A stretch of 64,000 nt of DNA from Sulfitobacter maritimus (GTDB taxonomy: Bacteria > Pseudomonadota > Alphaproteobacteria > Rhodobacterales > Rhodobacteraceae): assembly GCF_013346665.1 (NCBI RefSeq), contig NZ_JABVBB010000034.1, positions 434,001 to 498,000 of the forward strand, written 5' to 3'. The notes below the pieces were generated by a model. The model ran no database searches and had not been told where the DNA came from. It saw nothing but the letters and a program-made list of their open reading frames with translations. Positions 16,037-26,500 of the stretch are shown one piece after another. The position numbers and the translations under genes are program-made. How positions within the stretch are numbered: position 1 is the first letter of the stretch; each line of letters begins with the position of its first letter.

Positions 16037-19000
16037 ATGAGCAGCAAAAACAGCAGCGTTACGCGAGATGACATCGCTATCGTCGGCATGTCGGTCACCG
16101 TTCCGGGCGCCGAGGGGGTAGATGCCTATTGGGCAAATCTGCGCGATGGCTTGAGCGCGTTGCGCCGCGTCGATGAAGCGGCGTTGCGCGCGGCGGGTGA
16201 AAGCGCGGAGCGTATGGCCCGGCCAAACTATGTTCCCGTCACGGCTGACATGCCGGGGTTTGACCAGTTCGACGCTGAGTTTTTCGGCTTTTCGCCCAAA
16301 GACGCCGCGATCCTCGATCCGCAGCACCGCAAGTTCCTTGAGACCGCATGGCAAGCCATGGAACAGGCGGGCCATCCGCCAGAGAGCATTTCTGGCCCCA
16401 TCGGCGTTTATGCCGGTAGTGGGATGGGAAGCTATTTCTATTTTAACATCTGCTCGAACCCTGAGTTGGTCGATGACGTGGGCATGTTCTTGCTGCGCCA
16501 CACCGGCAACGACAAGGACTTCCTGTCGACACGGGTAAGCCATGTGTTCGACCTTAAGGGGCCGTCGATTAACCTTCAGACCGCCTGTTCGACCTCGTTG
16601 GTGGCAATCCATTATGCCGCGCAGGCTTTGCGAGCGGGTGAGATTGACATGGCGCTGGCGGGCGGCGTGACCATCGAACTGCCGCAGGGCCGGGGTTATG
16701 AGTACAAAGAAAACGAAATCCTTTCGCCCGATGGGGAATGTCACGCCTTTGACCACCGTGCGCAGGGAACCGTCTTTGGCTCCGGCTCCGGCGCCGTAGC
16801 CTTGCGGCGATTGGAGGATGCGGTTGCCGATGGCGATCACATTTGGGCGGTCATCAAAGGCTCGGCCATCAACAACGACGGGGCGGCCAAGGCAGGCTAT
16901 CTCGCGCCTTCGGTTGAGGAGCAGACAGCAGCGATTGCCCAAGCGCTCGACGCGGCGGGGGTGGCGGCACAGAGCATCGGCATGGTCGAATGTCATGGCA
17001 CCGGCACCTATCTGGGCGACCCGATTGAGGTGGCCGCGCTGACGCAGGCCTACCGGGCCGAGACCGAGGCTGAGGATTTCTGCCGCATTGGGTCGGTCAA
17101 GACCAACATCGGCCATCTGGACACCGCAGCGGGGGTCGCCGGGCTGGCCAAGGCCGCGTTGGCGTTGCACCATCGGCAAATCCCGCCTTCTCTGGGTTAT
17201 GAAGCGCCCAACCCGGCGATCCCCTTCGACGGCTCGCCCTTCCGTGTCAACGACCAACTGTATGATTGGCCCGCCCAAGATACGCCGCGCCGTGCTGCGG
17301 TCAATGCGCTTGGGGTGGGTGGCACCAACGCGCATATGATCCTTGAAGAAGCGCCTCCGCGGGCGGCCTCTGAGGAGGGCGATTTCCCGTTCCACGTGTT
17401 GTGCATATCAGGCCGCAGCAAGGCCGCGTTGGAGGCCAATAGCAAAGCGCTTGCCGCCCATTTGCGTACCCGTCCCGATCAGCCGCTGGCGGATGTGGCT
17501 TTTACACTGAAAGAAGGCCGCCGCGCCTTTGATAAACGCCGGGTGTTGGTGGCCGAAAGCCACGAAGAAGCCGCTGCCTTGCTTGAGACTGCCGACCGCC
17601 GCCGTGTGTTTACCCATGACCATCTGGGCGATAATCCCGACGTCGTGTTCATGTTCCCCGGCGGTGGCGCGCAATACGTCGATATGGCCCGCGACCTCTA
17701 TGAGACCGAGCCGGTCTTTGCCGAATGGATGGACCGCGGGTTGGCGCATCTGGAGCCGCAGCTTGACTATGACATCCGCGCGCTTTGGTTGCCTGAACCG
17801 CAGGACCGCGCGACAGCGGAGGCCCAGCTCAAACAGCCATCTGTTCAACTGCCGCTGATCATGATTGTGGAATATGCGCTGGCGCAGCTCTGGCTGTCTT
17901 GGGGGGTCAAACCTGCTGCCATGGTGGGCCATTCGATGGGCGAGAATGTTGCCGCCTGTCTGGCCGGGGTCATGGGCTTTGAAGACTGTATCGATCTGGT
18001 GCTGCTGCGTGGACGGTTGTTTGACGAGGTGCCAGCAGGGGGGATGGTCAGCATTTCCGCCCCGCTGTCGCAGATCACCCCGTTCTTGGGGCCGGACCTA
18101 GATATCGCCAGCATCAATGGGCCTGAACTGGTCGCGGTTTCTGGTCCCGATGCCGCTTTGGCCAAGCTGCAAGACCGGCTCCGCGCCGCCGAGATCGATC
18201 ACCAACGCATTGCCATCGATATCGCGGCCCATTCGCGGATGCTGGACCCGATCCTTGCCCGTTACCGCAGCTTTCTTAAGGAGTTGGACCTGCAACCGCC
18301 GCAGATGGCTTTCCTGTCTAACCGCAGCGGCACGTTCATCACGCCCGAGATGGCGACCGACCCAGAGTATTGGGTCGAGCAACTGCGCCACACAGTGAAC
18401 TTTGCCGATTGCATCAGCCACCTTGCGCAGGGTCGCAAATGCGTATTCCTCGAAGTGGGCCCCGGTAAGGCGCTGTCATCGCTGGCGCAGATGAACGCCG
18501 ATGTATCGCCGGGGCAAGTGCTGTCCTCCCTGCGGCATCCGGATCAAGAAATCGCAGATGATATCTATTTCCTCGGTGTCATCGGGCGGCTTTGGGCCTG
18601 CGGTGTTGAGGCTGACTGGGGGCAAATCTGGGGCGAAGCACGGCGCAACCGCGTTGTTTTGCCGACCTATCAGTTCCAGCGTACGCGCTACTTCATCGCG
18701 CCGGGCGAAGCCGCGCAGAAAAGCAGCACGCCACCCGTGCAACGTGAAAACGACATTACAAAATGGGGTGCTGTGCCACATTGGCAGCCGCGCTATGCCG
18801 AAGCTGACAGGGGGCTCGATGGCTCGTTGGACTGGCTGGTCTTTGCAGATGCAGGCGGATTGGCAGCGGAGGCTATCGCAGGCTTGCAGCAAGACGGACA
18901 CCGCGTGGTTCAAGTGACAGCGGGGGACGGTTTCGCTCAAATCTCTGACACCGAATATACGCTGGCCGCAGAACAGGGACGGTCTGGCTATGAGCAACTG

Positions 19001-22000
19001 CTGGCTGCCCTGTCTGATACGGGCCGATTGCCGGACCGTATCGCGCATTTCTGGCTGACCGATGATGCCGTCGCCCCGCGCCCCGGTTCCAGCAGCTTTG
19101 ATCGCAATGTCGAACAGGGGTTTTGGAGCCTGACGTGGTTGGCGCAGGCCTTGGGCGCGATGGATCGGACCGTCCCGTTGCACCTGAGCGTCTTCACCAC
19201 CGGCGCAGCCCAGCTGGGCGACGAAGAATTGGCGTATCCGGAGAAGGCTTTGATCTCCGGTCCTGTTGGGGTCATGGCGCGAGAGCTACCGGCGCTCACT
19301 GCCGCGCAGATCGATCTTGAGGTTGCCGTGGTATCCGCCAAACGGACGTGGTTTGCCAATGCTGCTCAGCCGGCCCCGGTGATCTCGCGGGGCGATCTGC
19401 TTGATGAGCTTCTGGCGCAGCCTGCCAACCTACAAGTCGCGCATCGCGCGGGAAGACGGCACGAGTTGGAACACCGGAACGTCGCCCTCGCAGAAGACGC
19501 GCCGCTGGTTTGGAAATCGGGCGGTAGCTATTTAATCACCGGCGGCTTTGGGGGCATCGGGCTGACGCTGGCCGCCGATATTTTGGCGACCTCTGAAACC
19601 CGTGTGATCCTGCAAAGCCGTGCGGCCCTGCCACCCCGCGCCGAGTGGGAAAACTATTTGGCCCGAAACGGTTCTGCCTCCGCCACCGCGCGCCGCATTC
19701 GCGCGGTTTTACGGCTTGACCGCATAGCGGCGCAGAATGGTGGTCTGGTTGAGGTTGCGCAGGCCGATGTCACCAACCTCGCCCAGATGCGCCGCGTGAT
19801 TGACGACGTGCAATCGCGTCACGGCGGTTTGACCGGGGTGATCCACGCGGCGGGTGTGTTGGACGATGCACCCATTTTGGCCAAGGGCGATGCAGCCATC
19901 GACGCGGTCTTGGCGCCCAAGGTGCAGGGACTGCGGGTGATTGACCAACTGTTGCCGGATGGGGCCTTGGACCTGCTGGTCTTGTTCTCCTCGACCTCGA
20001 CGGCCACCCGCTCTGCCGGACAGTCGGACTATGTTGCAGCAAACGCTTGGCTAAACGCCTTTGCGCAGGCCCGCCGTCATGCGAAGACACGTGTGGTTGC
20101 GGTGAATTGGGGCGTTTGGGCGGACGTCGGAATGGCTGCCAATAGCCTTGGCGGTGGCGGTGCTGCAGTTCTGCCGACCCGCCCGGTCGATTCAGCCCTG
20201 CTGCTAGAGAGGGGCGCGGGGGCCGATGGGATGCCCGAGTTCATCACCGAAATCTCCGCCGCGCATTGGTTGCTAGATGAGCACCGCACCCAAGATGGAC
20301 GCGCGGTGATGCCCGGTACAGGCTATATCGAATTGCTTGCCGAAGCAGCACAGGCGCAGGGTTTGCAAGGGTTTGCGCTCAAAGACCTCTATTTCCTGCG
20401 TCCGCTCCAGCTGGCCGACGGGGACAATCGCAAACTCAAGATTACCTTGCGGCCCGAAGGTGCGGGTTTTGCGGCGGAGTTGCGCAGCGACTGCGTGATA
20501 GATGGCCGCGCCGCTTGGCAGTTGCATGTTCAGGCGCAGATCGAACCAGCGGCGCAATCGACCGTCTCTTCCCTTGATCTGGCGGCGATTGCCGCGCGCT
20601 GTGCGACCGTAGAACAGGCCGCGCCAAAGGGACGTTTGCGCGCCGCGCAGGAGGCTCATCTGAACTTTGGGCCGCATTGGCATGTGTTGCAACGCACCGC
20701 CATGGGGCAGGGCGAGGGCTTGGCCACATTACACCTGCCCAAAGCGCTACGGGGTGATCTGTCCGCTGGGCATTTGATGCATCCGGGCATGATGGACATT
20801 GCCACCGGCTGGGCCATGGACTTGATCCCCGGCTATGCGGCGCAGCACCTCTGGGTGCCGCTGTCCTATGGCGAAATCCGGTTCTACGCACCGCTCTCTG
20901 CCGACATCCGCTCCCATGTGCGGCTGGAAGAGGGGGATGCTGATAAGGGCACCGCCCGGTTTGCAGTGACAGTCTGCGATCCCGATGGAAAGGTGCTGGT
21001 CGAGGTCAAAGACTTCACCATGCAACGGCTTGAAGGCGCGTTGGCCGACGTGCCGCCGCCCGATGCCCGCGAAGTGGTGTTTGACCGCGCCGCCGCCGAA
21101 CCCACACTCAGCCCTGCCGAAGAGCGGTTGGCCAGCGTGATACGCCAAGGCATCCGCGCAGAGGAGGGACCAGAGGCCCTGCGCCGCGCGCTGGCGCTGA
21201 ACTTGCCGCAGGTCATTGTGTCTTCTGTGCCGCTCGACACGCTGATCGCGCAGGCTGAGACACCGGCGAACGCTCCCGGCGGCGCAAAGCAAAGCTTTGA
21301 TCGCCCCGACCTAGACGGAGAGTTCACCGCCCCCCGCAACGCTGTCGAAGAGAAGCTGGCCGAGATTTGGTCCGGACTTCTGGGCGTTAGCCCCATTGGC
21401 GTTGAGGACAGATTCTTTGACCTTGGAGGACATTCGCTGATCGCGGTACGGCTCTTTGCGGCGGTGAAACGCGAATTTCAGGTGGAGTTCCCCATCTCGG
21501 TGCTGTTTGAAGCCCCAACCATTGCGCAATGCGCCGCCCTTATTGTCGCGCGACGCGGTGATGCGGGAGAGGGGGACGCGGTGCAAGAAAACGCGCCCAC
21601 ATCGTCTCACCCCTTTAACTATCTAGTGCCGCTCAACCAATCGAGACAGGATAACGCCCCCCTGTTCGTTGTGGCGGGGATGTTTGGCAACGTGCTGAAC
21701 CTGCGGCATCTGGCGCTACCATTCAGCAATGAACGCCCCGTGATGGGCATTCAGGCACGTGGGCTGATCGGCGATGACGCCCCCCACGAGGACGTCAGAG
21801 CCGCTGCCGCCGATTATTTAGCCGAGGTCAGCAGGGTGCAGCCGCAGGGGCCTTACCTGCTGGCGGGCTACTCCGGCGGTGGGATCACGGCCTATGAAAT
21901 GGCGCAACAGTTGCGTGCCGCCGGTGAAGAGGTCGCGGTTCTGGCTCTGCTCGACACGCCGCTGCCGGTACGGCCTGCGCTGTCCCGCCCGGATAAGGCG

Positions 22001-22480
22001 TTGATTAAACTGGCGGAGTTAAAGCGCAAAGGGCCGCGGTATCTGATCGAATGGGCGCAAAGCCGTTGGGCATGGGAACGCAGCCGCAGACTGCCACAGG
22101 ACGCCGGAACCGAGGGCACGGCGGCAGGCATCGCCTTTAACAGCCTGCGCATTCAGGCCGCTTTCCTCCGTGCAGTGGGGAACTATGAACCGCCCCCGTG
22201 GAACGGACCGCTGACCCTTTTCCGACCCCCCTTGGACCGGCGTTGGCAGGTAACCGATGGCAAATGGGTGAGCGCTGAACGTGAATATGTGTTCGAGGAC
22301 AACGACTGGCGGCAATATGCGCCGGATATGCAAGTGATCGAAGTGCCGGGGGATCATGTCAGTATGGTGCTGGCCCCCAGTGTCACCGTTCTGGCGCAGG
22401 AATTGGCCGAGGTAATCGACGCAGCTTTGGCGGCACCGCAACGGGTTGATGTCGCAGCACAGGCCACGGCGGCGGAGTGA
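16037..22480 (+). CDS. Single-module type I polyketide synthase KS-AT-KR-DH-ACP-TE
   Basis: 2147 residues. Ketosynthase: DDIAIVGMSVTVPGAE, catalytic Cys184 (TACSTSL), His320 (HGTGT) and His360 (NIGHLDTAAG). Acyltransferase: Ser633 in GHSMGE, with IAAHSRMLD where extender-specificity motifs usually lie. A structural KR half and then a KR with SYLITGGFGGIG near 1165 and catalytic SDYVAAN. Dehydratase from about 1410 (HRTQDGRAVMPGTGY). Carrier domain with phosphopantetheine Ser1800 (DLGGHSL). Thioesterase with Ser1946 (GYSGGG) and a later GDHVS His. There is no enoylreductase or loading module, so a beta-hydroxy or unsaturated acyl chain is expected, perhaps built iteratively and released by the thioesterase. 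KR before DH is the reverse of the usual order. ATG at 16037 has a weak ribosome-binding site; an in-frame ATG at 16019 is possible. It leads the seven-gene run. Confidence 0.93.
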   Translation: MSSKNSSVTRDDIAIVGMSVTVPGAEGVDAYWANLRDGLSALRRVDEAALRAAGESAERMARPNYVPVTADMPGFDQFDAEFFGFSPKDAAILDPQHRKFLETAWQAMEQAGHPPESISGPIGVYAGSGMGSYFYFNICSNPELVDDVGMFLLRHTGNDKDFLSTRVSHVFDLKGPSINLQTACSTSLVAIHYAAQALRAGEIDMALAGGVTIELPQGRGYEYKENEILSPDGECHAFDHRAQGTVFGSGSGAVALRRLEDAVADGDHIWAVIKGSAINNDGAAKAGYLAPSVEEQTAAIAQALDAAGVAAQSIGMVECHGTGTYLGDPIEVAALTQAYRAETEAEDFCRIGSVKTNIGHLDTAAGVAGLAKAALALHHRQIPPSLGYEAPNPAIPFDGSPFRVNDQLYDWPAQDTPRRAAVNALGVGGTNAHMILEEAPPRAASEEGDFPFHVLCISGRSKAALEANSKALAAHLRTRPDQPLADVAFTLKEGRRAFDKRRVLVAESHEEAAALLETADRRRVFTHDHLGDNPDVVFMFPGGGAQYVDMARDLYETEPVFAEWMDRGLAHLEPQLDYDIRALWLPEPQDRATAEAQLKQPSVQLPLIMIVEYALAQLWLSWGVKPAAMVGHSMGENVAACLAGVMGFEDCIDLVLLRGRLFDEVPAGGMVSISAPLSQITPFLGPDLDIASINGPELVAVSGPDAALAKLQDRLRAAEIDHQRIAIDIAAHSRMLDPILARYRSFLKELDLQPPQMAFLSNRSGTFITPEMATDPEYWVEQLRHTVNFADCISHLAQGRKCVFLEVGPGKALSSLAQMNADVSPGQVLSSLRHPDQEIADDIYFLGVIGRLWACGVEADWGQIWGEARRNRVVLPTYQFQRTRYFIAPGEAAQKSSTPPVQRENDITKWGAVPHWQPRYAEADRGLDGSLDWLVFADAGGLAAEAIAGLQQDGHRVVQVTAGDGFAQISDTEYTLAAEQGRSGYEQLLAALSDTGRLPDRIAHFWLTDDAVAPRPGSSSFDRNVEQGFWSLTWLAQALGAMDRTVPLHLSVFTTGAAQLGDEELAYPEKALISGPVGVMARELPALTAAQIDLEVAVVSAKRTWFANAAQPAPVISRGDLLDELLAQPANLQVAHRAGRRHELEHRNVALAEDAPLVWKSGGSYLITGGFGGIGLTLAADILATSETRVILQSRAALPPRAEWENYLARNGSASATARRIRAVLRLDRIAAQNGGLVEVAQADVTNLAQMRRVIDDVQSRHGGLTGVIHAAGVLDDAPILAKGDAAIDAVLAPKVQGLRVIDQLLPDGALDLLVLFSSTSTATRSAGQSDYVAANAWLNAFAQARRHAKTRVVAVNWGVWADVGMAANSLGGGGAAVLPTRPVDSALLLERGAGADGMPEFITEISAAHWLLDEHRTQDGRAVMPGTGYIELLAEAAQAQGLQGFALKDLYFLRPLQLADGDNRKLKITLRPEGAGFAAELRSDCVIDGRAAWQLHVQAQIEPAAQSTVSSLDLAAIAARCATVEQAAPKGRLRAAQEAHLNFGPHWHVLQRTAMGQGEGLATLHLPKALRGDLSAGHLMHPGMMDIATGWAMDLIPGYAAQHLWVPLSYGEIRFYAPLSADIRSHVRLEEGDADKGTARFAVTVCDPDGKVLVEVKDFTMQRLEGALADVPPPDAREVVFDRAAAEPTLSPAEERLASVIRQGIRAEEGPEALRRALALNLPQVIVSSVPLDTLIAQAETPANAPGGAKQSFDRPDLDGEFTAPRNAVEEKLAEIWSGLLGVSPIGVEDRFFDLGGHSLIAVRLFAAVKREFQVEFPISVLFEAPTIAQCAALIVARRGDAGEGDAVQENAPTSSHPFNYLVPLNQSRQDNAPLFVVAGMFGNVLNLRHLALPFSNERPVMGIQARGLIGDDAPHEDVRAAAADYLAEVSRVQPQGPYLLAGYSGGGITAYEMAQQLRAAGEEVAVLALLDTPLPVRPALSRPDKALIKLAELKRKGPRYLIEWAQSRWAWERSRRLPQDAGTEGTAAGIAFNSLRIQAAFLRAVGNYEPPPWNGPLTLFRPPLDRRWQVTDGKWVSAEREYVFEDNDWRQYAPDMQVIEVPGDHVSMVLAPSVTVLAQELAEVIDAALAAPQRVDVAAQATAAE

Positions 22481-22485
22481 AACAG

Positions 22486-23517
22486 ATGCACAGCCCCAGC
22501 CCATCGGTCCCCAGCCTTTTGGTTGTCGTGTTGAACTACCGCACGGCAGAGATGACCCTGCGCGCAGCCGAAGCTGTTTTGGTCGATTTGCCGGGGACGG
22601 ACAGGGCATGGGCCGAATTGGCAATTGTCGACAATGACAGCGCGGACGGATCAGCCGCCTTGCTTGAACAAGCGATTGCGGAGCGTGGATGGAATGCCGG
22701 GGGACGTGTGCGCTTGATCCGCGCGGCGTACAACGGCGGCTTTGGAGCGGGGAACAATATCGCCATAAGGGCCGGCATGTCAGATGGCCGCGCCCCTGAC
22801 TTCATACATGTGGTGAACTCTGATGCCTTCCTTGATCCGGGGTGTATCGCGGCCCTGTTGGCGCATCTACAAAGCACCCCGCGGGCCGGCATAGCAGGCA
22901 GTCATGTGCGCGGCGAAGACGGTTTGCCTCATACCACGGCCTTTCGCTTTCCCACCATTGCCGGAGAGTTTGAAGCCGCCGCACGTATTGGCCCGATCAC
23001 ACGGCTGCTCAAGTCTTACGTGGTCGCCCCACCGCTGCCCAAAGAGGCCACGCCTGTTGATTGGGTTGCGGGCGCCAGTATCATGCTGCGCGGCGAGATG
23101 TTGCGCGAAATCGGCCTGTTTGATGAGGGCTATTTCCTCTACTACGAGGAAACCGACCTTGCCCTGCGTGCCGCGCGGGCGGATTGGGACTGTTGGTACC
23201 TCCCGCAGGCGGGCTGCGTGCATGTGGGCTCGGTTTCGACCGGGATGAAGGAATGGCAGCGCATGCCTCGGTATTGGTTTGACAGCCGCCACCGCTATTT
23301 TGCAAAAAACCATGGCAGCATCTATGCGTTGTTGGCACTGGCGGCGCGGCTGGCGGGAAGTGCGCTGCACGCATTGCGCTGTCTGCTGACCGGGCGCCAG
23401 AGCGAAGATCCCCCGCGTTTTGCCCGCGATTTGCTGGCCCATGCGCTGACGCGGAAACGCAGTCAGCCGCACCCCACACACCCCCCACGCCGCCCCGCTA
23501 CGGAGGACCGTCCATGA
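22486..23517 (+). CDS. Family 2 glycosyltransferase (rhamnosyltransferase-like)
   Basis: 343 residues. SLLVVVLNYRTAEMTLRAA, LAIVDNDSADGSA, AAYNGGFGAGNN and HVVNSDAFLDPG give the GT2 fold of WbbL-type rhamnosyltransferases. DEGYFLYYEETDLALRA supplies the E-x-D catalytic region. A weak hydrophobic segment lies near residue 285. ATG at 22486 is preferred over GTG at 22477 because GGAG sits eight bases upstream. It lies between the PKS and NRPS genes and overlaps the NRPS by four bases, so sugar transfer and assembly-line chemistry appear functionally tied. Confidence 0.87.
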   Translation: MHSPSPSVPSLLVVVLNYRTAEMTLRAAEAVLVDLPGTDRAWAELAIVDNDSADGSAALLEQAIAERGWNAGGRVRLIRAAYNGGFGAGNNIAIRAGMSDGRAPDFIHVVNSDAFLDPGCIAALLAHLQSTPRAGIAGSHVRGEDGLPHTTAFRFPTIAGEFEAAARIGPITRLLKSYVVAPPLPKEATPVDWVAGASIMLRGEMLREIGLFDEGYFLYYEETDLALRAARADWDCWYLPQAGCVHVGSVSTGMKEWQRMPRYWFDSRHRYFAKNHGSIYALLALAARLAGSALHALRCLLTGRQSEDPPRFARDLLAHALTRKRSQPHPTHPPRRPATEDRP

Positions 23518-26500
23518 CCGCCGCTTTCCAGACCGCACCGCTTACGATCCTGCTGATGGGCGACGAATCCTTGACCATCGCCTGCGGCGACATGGTGTTG
23601 GCCGGAGGGCATAAGATCGCAGCAGTCATCTCCCGCGATGGGGCGGTGCAGGACTGGGCCGCTGCACAGGGGTTGGCGGTCCTTCAAGATGCGCAAGACC
23701 TTTTGCAAAAGCCCAGGCAAGCCGATTGGTTGCTGAGCATTGCCAATCTGCGGCTGATCCCGGACGCGGTGCTGGCTTTGCCGGCCAAAGGGGCCATCAA
23801 TTTTCACGATGGTCCGCTGCCCCGTTACGCCGGGTTGAACACGCCAGCTTGGGCAATCATCAACCAAGAGGCGGCGCATGGGGTCAGTTGGCATCTGATC
23901 GAACGTGGTGTCGATACCGGAGATCTTCTGGCGCAGCGACGGATCGAAATCGCCCCGGATGACACGGCCTTTAGCCTGAACTCCAAATGCTATGCGGCAG
24001 GCATGGAAAGCTTCGGCACGGTGCTTGGCCAGCTGGAAAAGGGTGAGCTTACCACCACGGCGCAGGATCTGAGCCAGCGAAGCTACTTCGCCCGCGACAA
24101 ACGGCCCGCGCGGGGCGGTGTGATTGACTTTTCCCAAACATCCGCGGCCATTCACGCCCTGTTGCGGGGGCTGGACTTTGGCGCCTATTGGAACCCGCTT
24201 GGCACCGCGAAAGTGGTGACGGCACAAGGACAGGTCCTGAACGTGAAAGAGGCCGCTCCCCTCTCAGCAGAGGGCGGGGAGCCCGGTACCGTTATCGAGG
24301 CGACTGAGGATAGGCTCATTGTGGCCGCAGGCGATAGGCAGGTCGCTGTGTCGGGGCTCACCGACCTTTCCGGCCAGCCTGTCATCCCGGCGGCATTGTT
24401 CACTGTCGGTGACCTGCTGAGTGACGCCATAGGTCCCCTGCCAAACCCGGCAGAGGAAGGCCATTGGCGCGCGGCGCTGTCTGGGTTTGACCCGCTGCCC
24501 GTTCCCTTGGCTGCGCAGAGCAACGCGGCGCCGAGCTATCAGTCACAGGAGCTTAATGTGCCAAAGGGGGCGGACCGGCTTCACCTGCTGACCGCCGCCG
24601 CCCTTGCCACCCTGCGCGGTGCCGGGCGCAGCGCGGGTGGGGTTGCCTTTGTCCGGTCTGGCGCATCTGCACCGCTGCTGGCTGATTGGTTGCCTCTGTC
24701 GGTTGAGGCTGAGGCCGAGACTTTGTGGAGCGAAGCTGTCTCTCAACTGGCCCCCCAGATCGCCCGTGCAGAGACATCGGCGGGCTTTGCTGCCGATCTG
24801 CCGCTGCGCGACCCGGCGATTGAAGCCACATCAACGCCCGACTTCGCGATTGGGTTTGAAGACCGCCCGCTGACAGGTGCTGCCCTGACCGTCTGTCTGA
24901 CGGAAAACACGACGCGACTTTACTATGATGCAGCCCGGATCGATGAGCCTGCGCGCGATTTGCTCGTTGCGCGCTTTGAGGCCGCGTTTGCCGCTTTTCT
25001 TGCTGCGCGAAACTGCCAGGATGTCTGGGCACTGCCCAAGGCTGAATGTGAGCGCCTGTCGCAGATTAACGCCACGACGCGTGCCTATGAACCGCTCACG
25101 ATCCATGCCGCATTCGAGGCGCAGGTGGCCGCTACGCCCGATGCGCCCGCGTTGGTTTTTGAGGGTGAGACCCTCAGCTACGCTGCGCTGAACGCCCGCG
25201 CCAACCGCGTCGCGCACCGTCTGCGCGACATGGGCGCAGGGCCGGGCGTGCCCGTCGCGCTCTGTGCTGCACGGGGCGTGGACCTGCTGGTTGGCGCGTT
25301 GGGTATCGTCAAGGCGGGCGCTGCCTATGTGCCACTGGACCCGGCCTATCCGGCTGAGCGGCTGGCGCATTACCTTTCTGACAGCGCGGCACCGATTGTG
25401 GTCACGCAGGCGGGGCTGGTCGCAAGCCTGCCGGATCATAGCGCGGCGGTGTTTCTGATCGATGGCGATCCCGGTCTTGCCGATGCTCCAGACAGCAACC
25501 CGGCGGCTAACGCCGGGCCGGATGACCTTGCCTATCTGATCTATACCTCAGGCTCCACCGGAACGCCCAAGGGGGTTATGGTCTGCCACGGCAATGTGGC
25601 AAATTTCTTTGTTGGGATGGATGACCGGATCGACCATGAGGCAGGCGCGGTTTGGTTGGCAGTGACGAGCCTGAGCTTTGACATCTCAGTGCTTGAACTG
25701 TTCTGGACCCTCGCACGTGGGTTCAAGCTCGTGCTGGCGGGAGATGACAGCCGGGCGCTGATGTCGAACGGGCCGCTGCCCACGTCAGAGCGAAAGATCG
25801 ACTTTAACCTGTTTTACTGGGGCAATGACGATGGGGTCGGGCCAAAGAAATACGAGCTCCTGCTCGAAGGGGCCAAATTCGCAGACGCGCATGGGTTTAA
25901 CGCGGTTTGGACGCCGGAACGGCATTTCCATGCCTTTGGAGGCCCATATCCGAACCCGTCGGTCACCGGCGCGGCGGTCGCGGCGGTCACGCAGAATATT
26001 GACGTGCGCGCAGGCTCTTGCGTCGCCCCGTTGCACCACCCGGCGCGAATAGCCGAAGAATGGGCAGTGATCGACAACCTGACGAATGGCCGCGTCGGAT
26101 TGGCCATCGCAAGCGGTTGGCAGCCGGATGATTTTGTGCTGCGGCCCGAAAACACACCACCGCAAAACAAACCGGCGATGTATGAGGCGATTGACCAGCT
26201 GCGCAAGCTCTGGGCGGGCGAACCGGTTGCCTTCCCGCGTGCAGACGGCACGCCCCATCTGGTTGTGACCCAGCCGCGCCCGGTCTCCAAAGTCTTGCCG
26301 ATCTGGGTGACGACTGCGGGCAACCCTCAGACGTGGAAAGAGGCGGGTGAGATCGGGGCAAATGTGCTGACCCATCTGCTCGGACAATCGGTTGATGAAG
26401 TGGCCGACAAGATCAAGATCTACCACGACGCCCTGCGCAATTCGGGTCATGATCCGGCAGACTTCACGGTCACGGTGATGCTGCACAGCTATCTGGCCGA

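Noticed and set aside
15977..17395. Minus-strand open frame of 472 residues.
   Set aside because: It lies opposite the ketosynthase domain, whose motifs are unmistakable; the product has no domain pattern.
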